From NCBI RefSeq assembly GCF_037893015.1, contig NC_133663.1, positions 136,452,100 to 136,516,099 on the forward strand: DNA of 64,000 nt. Direction: 5' to 3'. This DNA comes from Macrotis lagotis (lineage: Eukaryota > Chordata > Mammalia > Peramelemorphia > Peramelidae). Below, one piece after another: positions 57,881-64,000 of the stretch. Below the pieces are notes generated by a model that was given only the letters and a program-made list of their open reading frames with translations, was not told the DNA's origin and did no database searches. The position numbers and the translations under genes were made by a program. Position 1 is the first letter of the stretch; every line of letters starts with the position of its first letter.

Positions 57881-58296
57881 CTCCTCCTGTGGCTGCCGCT
57901 GGGGCTAAGCTCACGCCGCAGCCATAGCCATCCGATACCCCATGGCCGTGGGCCTCAACAAGGGCCACAAAGTTACCAAAAATGTGGCGAAGCCGCCACA
58001 CTGCCGCCGCCGTGGGCGTTTGACCAAACAAACAAATTCGTGAGAGACATGATCCGGGAGGTGTGTGGGTTTGCCCTTTCTGAGAGGTGGGCCATGGAAT
58101 TGTTAAAGTTCTCCAAGGACAAGCAAGCCTTTAAGTTCATCAAAAAAAGGGTGGGAACTCACATCTGTGCCAAGAGGAAGAGAGAGGAGCTCAGCAATGT
58201 CCTAACTGCCATGAGGAAGGCTGCTGCCAAGAAGGATTAAACCTGGTCCCTGCCTGCCTTCCCCATTTACCCAATAAACATTTGACAAAAAAAAAA
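57881..58296 (+). pseudogene. RPL36: Processed pseudogene of ribosomal protein L36 (eL36)
   Basis: RPL36 is a component of the large ribosomal subunit. This intronless copy holds a 5' UTR starting with a CTCCTCCT terminal-oligopyrimidine-like tract, the whole coding region (57924-58240), a short 3' UTR with AATAAA and an 11-A tail. Translation gives [26 protein letters not shown], then [20 protein letters not shown] and [18 protein letters not shown], ending AAAKKD. It is dead: the start codon is ATA, and a 1-bp deletion near 58033-58038 shifts the frame and gives an early stop. Several Arg codons changed to Trp, Gln or Cys, as expected from CpG decay. Target-site duplications of 15 bp (AGAACAACATCTTGC at 57866-57880, AGAACAACAACTTGC at 58297-58311) prove L1-type retrotransposition into L1 ORF2. 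Confidence 0.97.
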
Positions 58297-59403
58297 AGAA
58301 CAACAACTTGCATCATATGCCAAGATAAGATCAAAATGGATGCAGGATTTAATAATAAAAGACAATATTATAAACAAATTATCAGAACAAAGGATAGTTT
58401 CCCTTTTAAATCTATGGAAAAGGGAGCAATTTATGAACAAGAAAGAGATGGAGAACATCATATAAAACAAACAGGATAATTCTGATTACATTAAATCAAA
58501 AAAATTGCACAGCTAAAAGCACTGTAACCAAGATCGAAGGAAATGTAGTAAATTTGGAAACAAATTTTACAACTGGTGAGTCTGCCAAAGGATTCGTTTC
58601 TAAACTATATAAAGACCTGAATCAAATTTATACTTAAAAAAGTCATTCCCCAATTGACAAATGGTCAAAGATTATGCAAAGCCAATTTTCAGATGAAGAA
58701 ATTAAAAAAAATTTCTTAAATTATTATTGATTAGAGAAATTACAATTGAAGTTTTTCTGATATAACATCTCAGACCTCTTAGATTGGCGAAAATGATCAG
58801 AAAGACCAACGAAAAAATTGGAAATAATGTGGGAAATCTGGGACACTAAGTCATTGTTGGTGGAGCTCTGAACTGCTCCAACCTTTATGGAGAGCAATTT
58901 GCCATTATGTCCAAAAGGTGTTTGATAAAAATGTGCATACCCCTTCATCCAACTATACCACTACTAGCCCTTTAACTTGAAGAGTTCATGAAAAAGTTTA
59001 AAGAAAAAAATCATTGGTATAAAAATATTCATAGCAGCTCTACTTGTGGTGGGCAAAGAATTAGAAAATGAGGGGATTTCCATTATTTGGGGAATGGCTA
59101 GACAAAGTGCAGTACAAATGTGATGGAACACTATTATTCTACTATAAATAAATAGTTATGGGATTTCAGAGAAGCTTGGAAAAACTTGAATGAATTTATC
59201 TTGAGGGAGATGTGCAAAACCAGAAGAATATTATATATCCTAACAGCAACATGATGGTGATGATCAGCCTTAATGAACTTGCTCATTCATCAGTACAATA
59301 ATCAGGGACAATTTTAGAGTATCTGTGATGGAGAATTCCATATGCATACAGAGTAAGAACTGTGGAGTTTAAATAATGACCAAATATTATTACCTTTTTT
59401 GTC

Positions 59404-60236
59404 TATTATTTTTTAAATTAAAATTCATCCATCTGTACATGTATATTTCCAAGTTACAAAATTTCCCTTCATCCTTCCTTCTCACACCCCCTCTACTTAG
59501 TAGGGTACAGTAAGGTGAGCATGTTGCATACATATTTTTTAAATATAATTATGAATTAGCAATTTTTGGCATGAGTAGTCAGGATCAATAGATAGAGATA
59601 CATAAGTGATACTTTTTTTAGTGTTCATCAGATTCAGTAGGGTTTTTTACTTACTTGCCAGTTTAATACAGTTATCCTAGCACTCTGAGCTGTTGAGAGG
59701 AGTTACTTCCATCCAAGTTATTTATCTCAAAGTGTTGTTGATGTGAACATTGTTCTCTTGGTCTGCTCCCTTCACTCATCATCAGATTCCATAAAACATT
59801 AGATTCTTCTCTACAAGAAACCATAAATATTCATGTATCATAACTTGTTTAGCCATTCCTTAATTGATGGGTATCCCCTCAGTTTCCAGTTCTTTGTCAT
59901 TACAAAAAGAGTTCCAATGAATATTTTGGAAGATGTAGGTCTTTTCCCATATTTTATAATTCCTTCGCGATATAGCCCTAGAATTGGAATTGCTGGTCAA
60001 ATTATGTGAACAGTTTTATTGCTCTTTGGGTGCTCTCTAGAAAGATTGGATCTCTTCAGAACTCCAGTAGCAAGGCATCAAAGTCACAATTCTTCCACAA
60101 CCTCACCAAGATTGATCATCTTCCCTTTTTGTTATCTTAGCCAATCTAATAGGTGTGAAGTGATACCTTATCAAATATTTTCAATGCTTTTTTTAAAAAT
60201 TGTTTTACGTATTACATAATTGTGCTTTCTCATATG
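59404..60236 (-). mobile_element. L1 3' end of an older-type subfamily, nested in L1 3' UTR
   Basis: Minus-strand 3' UTR (about 59404-59700, 'tccaagttacaaaatttccc') and ORF2 C-terminal sequence (about 59740-60200: 'tttagccattccttaattga', 'ttccagttctttgtcatta', 'tagccctagaattggaattg'). The plus-strand L1 3' UTR continues on both sides, so this is an insertion, although its sequence type resembles the older fragment at 8.34 kb. That suggests the older subfamily was still active, or that its 3' end is shared by more than one subfamily. Confidence 0.75.
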
Positions 60237-60402
60237 TTATTTTTTCCCCTCAAGGATATGTTCTCTTTCTCTCTATACATTTAATTTTGATGAATGCATA
60301 GCACATAAAAGTAAAGATTATCAAATTGCTTCTGTCGGGGGAAGGAAGTGAGGGTGAGAAAAATAGTAAAATTCAAAACCTTACAAAAATGATAGGTTGA
60401 AA

Positions 60403-60549
60403 GGGCAGTTAGGTGGCATAGTGGATAGTATACTGGCCCTGGAGTCAGGAGGTTCTGACTTTAAATCCAGTCTCAAACACTTAATGATTGGATAGCTGTG
60501 TGATCTTGGGCAAGTTGCTTAACCCCATTGCCTTAAATAAAAAAAAAAA
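60403..60549 (+). repeat. tRNA-derived SINE in L1 3' UTR
   Basis: Plus-strand copy from 'gggcagttaggtggcatagt' to an A-rich tail after 'aaccccattgccttaaat'. Related 16-bp flanks (AAATGATAGGTTGAAA at 60387-60402, AAATGCTAGATCAAAA at 60554-60569) look like a decayed target-site duplication with four differences. Confidence 0.92.
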
Positions 60550-61212
60550 TATTAAATGCTAGATCAAAATTATTAGTGTAAATAATTGAAAAATAAATAA
60601 AATATTTATATAATAAAAATAATTCTCTATTTCCTTAAGCATGGAGTCCAGGCTTTTTTTTTTTCTCCTCAATGTTTTCAGGAAGCCCAATGATTCTTAA
60701 ATAGTCTCTCCTGGATCTATTCTTAAGGTAAGTTGTGTTCCCTATGAGGTAGTTTACATTTCCTTCTATTTTTTTTTCTTTTTTTGGGGGGGGAGATTGT
60801 TAAACAGATTCTTATTTCCTCATGTATTCATTAATTTCCACAGATTCCAATCTCTTTATTAGAGATGAATTTTCTAAATTTACCTTTTGTAACTGTTTCA
60901 CATTGGTCAATTCTATTTTTGGACAAGTTTTCCATTTTCCCAATTGTGGTTTTGAGAGAATGATTTTCTTGTTGTACTTGTTTAATTGTATTTTCAAAGG
61001 ATTTTTATTTTTGCAACATGTTCATCATCTCTTGTGTTTCTTTTCCCAGTTTTTTTCCATTGATTTTTAAACTCTTTCCTTATCTCTTCTAAGATGTCTT
61101 TCTGGGCAGAGACCAGTTCATATCTCCTCTGAAGCTCTAGTTCTCTCTGAGTTAGGATTCTTTTCTTCAAGGTAACATTCAATGAACCTTGGTCTTGCTG
61201 GCCTTTCTTCAT

Positions 61213-61975
61213 TTTCCTAGTATCTTGTGTTAGGTTTGTGGCTGGTACAGAGACCTTTGGTGTTAAACTCCCTAGAGGCTTTGATCACTGAATTTAGTAA
61301 TTCCAACTGTGCCATCCAGTAGGGAAGGGCAGAAACTATTTCTGTATTGTCTATTACCTTGATTAATGGCCAAATTCCTTGCCCTGTGGAATGGGGGAGG
61401 GGTGCTCAGGATTTGGGTGCACTGGCTGGGTCCTCGGGTTATACAGTTAATCTGCTTATTCCTCATTCAGCACTGGTGCAGATCTGCTACCCTCACCTTT
61501 GCCTGGGGTGGGGGTGGTAGGGGATTTTTATTTACTATGTTTCTTCTAGGAAGTCTCTTTCACTGACAAGAATGAAGGGGGCAGTGTATCAACTGGAAAC
61601 AGAGGGGACTTTTCTGAAGACATGGAGGTTTAAGGTCTTGGTCTTCTAGATGAATTGAGCTGACCTAATTGATGTCTAGCTGCTGAAGTGGAGCTCCCTC
61701 TTCCTCTGTCCTGGGACAGCATAAAGCCAAATCTTTCACTGCTATTCTTAGGTTAGTTTCCAGACCTCAGCCCTCTTCCCCTGCCCTGGCTCCCTGCTTT
61801 TTTTACCCTGCTCTCCCACATTCCCCTGTGAAAGACCTTACTGTTCAATATTCTCCTAGGTTCTTCACAGTCTCATGTGTATCGAAATTCTGTTAAGAAA
61901 CTAAGTTCATGTTACTTCTGAGAGAAAGTCAGCAGAACTTAAAATAGTGCCTGACTTCTCTCTGCTATCTTGACT
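61213..61975 (-). promoter_or_regulatory. L1 5' UTR / internal promoter region
   Basis: GC-richer block upstream of the ORF1 start at 61212 and ending at the 5' tip ('ctctctgctatcttgac' on the plus strand). It lines up with the 5' UTRs at 18.3-18.97, 24.5-25.34 and 46.3-47.12 kb. Promoter activity is inferred from the family. Confidence 0.6.
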
Positions 61976-62516
61976 GAAAGGTAAGGTCCTACAATTAATA
62001 TTTTTACCTTTGGTTTCTAGGCTATGGAGCAATTTTCCTTGATAATTTCTTGTAATATGCTGGATAACAGTGGCAAAGAAAGAAGTTTGAATTTTATATA
62101 AGGAGAAATATACTCCTAAAACTCCAATGACTTTGAAAATTGAATTTGCTATTTCAAGAAGAAAATATTTCCCTTTCAGGAGGCCTCCTTTCAAAAATTG
62201 AATGATTACTAATAATATACCTTGAAATGGAAAATTTTGCTTTGTTTTTTAATTTCAAACTTCAACTAGATTTTGACTCAGAAATAAAATATATGAAATA
62301 CCCTATAATTATTTCCCCTTTGTTGTCTTTCATTTGTTCTTAGGTGATTTTATTGTTAATATTCTATTTATCATCATCAAAATTCTGTAATATTTCATGT
62401 TCTAGTTTGTGTACTTCACAATTAAATCATTTGAGCTAATTGAGGAAAATGTGTTGCCCTGCTCCCAACTCAAATAATAATTGCTACTTTTCTTTAAACT
62501 TATGTTTTAAGGGTGA
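61976..62516. other. Gene-free flank, possible old L1 remnant
   Basis: About 62000-62080 ('ggctatggagcaattttcct') could be decayed L1 ORF1 on the minus strand. Otherwise nothing recognised. Confidence 0.35.
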
Positions 62517-62536
62517 TCTCTCTCTCTCTCTCTTTA

Positions 62537-62627
<91 letters not shown>

Positions 62628-62638
62628 GTGTATATAAA
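62517..62638. repeat. Compound (TC)n(TA)n(TG)n microsatellite
   Basis: Three dinucleotide runs in a row: TC (about 62517-62560, with one break), TA (62561-62579) and TG (62580-62631, with one CG). All 120 bp are simple repeat. The reading frames across it, such as runs of His-Thr or Ile-Tyr, are artefacts. Confidence 0.97.
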
Positions 62639-63594
62639 GTATGATAGAATATGTCCTTTTTGAGTTCATTTAAAACAGCTTTCTAGGTCAGTGTGAATGT
62701 TAACTATTACTTGGATGAATCGATATTAAAATTGATAATTCAATCACTTCCACATTTATGATAACAATTTTTCCAGTACCTTTGAAGTTTATCAATTAAA
62801 TCTCTGTGATATTTGGCACCCATTTGCAGGATCTATATTAACTTTCACACAAAAGTCAGTATGTCTCCTTTACAACATTCACAAAATAAGGGTATTTGAT
62901 TAATTCATAATTTATCTCCCTTTCTAGTTAAAAACTTCTCTAATTCCACTGTTTTACTTCAATTTACTTTTATAAATATATTTATAATATATTTGCTTCT
63001 CATCTTTATTTCCCTTGTGCATCATAAAGCATGACTATTTTTAGAATACATCTTATTCCAAGTGTGAGGTAAAGTTTAATGCTGTAGGAATTGATATTTC
63101 AATTAATTTGCAACATGTTCTACTTTCTACAACATCTATAGTTTTTAATATATAGCAATATTTAAGGCAGCATTATTAACTATTGAGAGAGTAACCCTCC
63201 TTTGATAATTTACATTTACTTAATACACAAAATTATGTTGGTATATCTTAAAGAAAAATATATTGTATCTATTATTTTCTTATTTATATAGGACACAGTT
63301 GTTGTTACTTTTATCATTAAAATATCTTCCACTTACATTATTAACATTAATTCACATTTCTTTTCCCATTTGTTTCAAACATGTGCAGTTTTACAGACTT
63401 GAAGTTTATTAAATTTCCCCATACACCCAATAGTAGCAGTTATTTTTGAATACAGGAAGATAAATGCAAATAACTTTCCAAATGTCTTTTTTTTCTTAAA
63501 GACATATCCTATGATATCATTCCCATTTATTTTTCTAAGGCTGATCAGCTACTCTTCCATAACATATTGTTAGAATGTTGTCTTTGGTATTCTT
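62639..63594. other. Gene-free AT-rich flank
   Basis: No gene or repeat recognised; frames are short and AT-biased. Confidence 0.5.
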
Positions 63595-63596
63595 AT

Positions 63597-63892
63597 GGGC
63601 AGGTAGATAGTGCAGTGAATAGAGCACAGACCTTGAGTCATGAAGAGAGGAGTTCAAGTCCAGACTTAGACACTTGATACTTTCTAGTTGTGTGACCTTG
63701 GACAAGTCATTTAACCCTGACTGCCTCACATCCAGGCTCATCTCCAGTCATCCTGATTCACATCTGACTACTGGATCCAGATAACTCTGGAGGAGAAAGT
63801 GAAGCTGATGACTTTACAGCCCCTGCTTGTCATGGTAACATCTCCCTATTATCAATATCTTCTTTGAGCATGAAGGACAAACATCATCAAGC
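63597..63892 (+). repeat. MAR1-like SINE
   Basis: Long SINE (~300 bp), different from the WSINE1-like family. It has a tRNA-derived head ('gggcaggtagatagtgcagt'), a middle with 'gtgaccttggacaagtcatt' and 'actgcctcacatccagg', then an extended body ending 'tttgagcatgaaggacaaac' and 'atcatcaa'. That ending is typical of marsupial MAR1-type SINEs with an RTE-like 3' end, which would make it dependent on an RTE LINE rather than L1. Family from memory. Confidence 0.8.
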
Positions 63893-64000
63893 GGTAATAG
63901 ACTTGTTGAGGATCACCTAGCCAGTGATTGTCAACGAAATGACTTAAAGACAAATATTCCTTTTACCTGGAATTGCTAAGTTATGATATAATATTTACAA

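Larger units (their letters stand above)
56355..60620 (+). mobile_element. 5'-truncated plus-strand L1 nested in the minus-strand L1
   Basis: Starts in the ORF2 RT N-terminus (frame ISIKNEKGKIISNEEEIKVL and [17 protein letters not shown] at 56356-56500). It continues through RT, the downstream region and the ORF2 C-terminus (about 58730-59280) to the 3' UTR. The 3' UTR is interrupted at 59404 by an older-type L1 piece, resumes at about 60237 ('cctcaaggatatgttctctt', matching 'ccttaaggatatgatttctc' in the 35.6 kb copy), is interrupted again by a SINE, and ends in an A/T-rich tail near 60620. Its own sequence is about 2.8 kb. An RPL36 retrocopy sits in ORF2. No clean target-site duplication is visible; insertion deleted a short part of the host L1. 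Confidence 0.88.
51255..61975 (-). mobile_element. Full-length-class L1 split by a later insertion
   Basis: The L1 runs from part of the 3' UTR (51255) through ORF2 (about 51360-55540), an inter-ORF pyrimidine block (about 55540-55620) and the ORF1 C-terminal part, to 56354. It resumes at about 60625 with ORF1 ('agtccaggctttt') and runs to the 5' tip near 61973. The two parts are collinear; about 65-75 bp of ORF1 are lost at the break. The interval 56355-60624 is a later insertion. ORF2 shows an RT active-site region at 53227-53460 (MKQRCPLSLLLF and CADDMMLELEKPKKSSK). ORF1 begins cleanly at 61212 with MKKGQQDQGS and an EEIRKEFKNQWKK coiled-coil start. Frames are interrupted. The first ~150 bp of 3' UTR are missing at the left. 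Confidence 0.85.

Noticed and set aside
51255-60620. The head-to-head change of strand at 56354 as a single L1 with 5' inversion
   Set aside because: The minus-strand L1 resumes with matching ORF1 sequence at 60625, so the plus-strand L1 is better explained as a nested insertion.
62440-62669. Frames encoding Leu-Ser, Ile-Tyr, Cys-Val or His-Thr repeats
   Set aside because: They are translations of the dinucleotide microsatellite.
1-64000. LTR retroelements, endogenous retroviruses or DNA transposons
   Set aside because: No paired long terminal repeats, gag/pro/env-like frames, or terminal inverted repeats with transposase were seen; all RT sequence is of L1 type.
1-64000. CRISPR arrays, tRNA genes and bacterial-type operons
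   Set aside because: Tandem repeats are simple microsatellites without spacers; tRNA-like sequences are SINE heads; codon and gene structure is not prokaryotic.

Overview
This window looks like a gene-poor, AT-rich stretch of a marsupial nuclear genome. It is packed with LINE-1 (L1) elements. Two things point to a marsupial: about a dozen copies of one tRNA-derived SINE of the WSINE1 type (ending in a TTGCCTTGCAAAAA-like tail) and one MAR1-like SINE, plus L1s whose ORF1 and ORF2 proteins resemble marsupial L1. The abundance of the WSINE1-type SINE makes an Australian marsupial, perhaps a dasyurid, more likely than an opossum, but that is inference. I see no intact host gene, no host exon, no RNA gene, no CRISPR array and no LTR element. 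The only host-derived coding sequence is a dead processed copy of ribosomal protein RPL36.

Layout. 1-2.4 kb: old flank with a MIR and two SINEs. 2.5-11.2 kb: layered old L1 debris, nearly all on the minus strand, with a ~195 bp inverted repeat at 4.87-5.83 kb. 11.2-11.85 kb: a tiny L1 with both ends but almost no middle. 11.87-18.97 kb: a full-length minus-strand L1 carrying four SINEs. 19-22.7 kb: the longest non-L1 stretch, with MIR and MAR-like remnants and one SINE. 22.7-25.3 kb: an L1 that keeps its 5' half only. 26.6-28.5 kb: another L1 with both ends and a missing middle. 28.8-31.6 kb: an older plus-strand L1, cut by a 100-N gap. 32-41 kb: alternating L1 pieces, including a 5'-truncated plus-strand L1 with a 23-bp target-site duplication. 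41.2-47.1 kb: a nearly full-length minus-strand L1 lacking ~1 kb of ORF2. 47.2-51.3 kb: fragments, including a collapsed L1 with a GC-rich 5' UTR. 51.3-62 kb: a large minus-strand L1 split by a plus-strand L1, which itself holds the RPL36 retrocopy, an older L1 piece and a SINE. 62-64 kb: flank with a compound microsatellite and the MAR1-like SINE.

How the parts relate. L1 ORF1 (RNA chaperone) and ORF2 (endonuclease/reverse transcriptase) would have mobilised the L1s, the SINEs and the RPL36 mRNA. Target-site duplications of about 8-23 bp and A-rich tails are readable at many insertions. Every ORF seen here is broken, so the window is a fossil record rather than a working system. The most informative signals are the insertion order in the 51-62 kb nest, repeated L1s that keep both termini but lack the middle, simple-repeat expansion at the same L1 position in two copies, and a shared YY1-like motif at the L1 5' tips. 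I found no convincing previously undescribed biological system. Element boundaries were judged by eye by comparing copies within the window and are usually good to about 10-50 bp.
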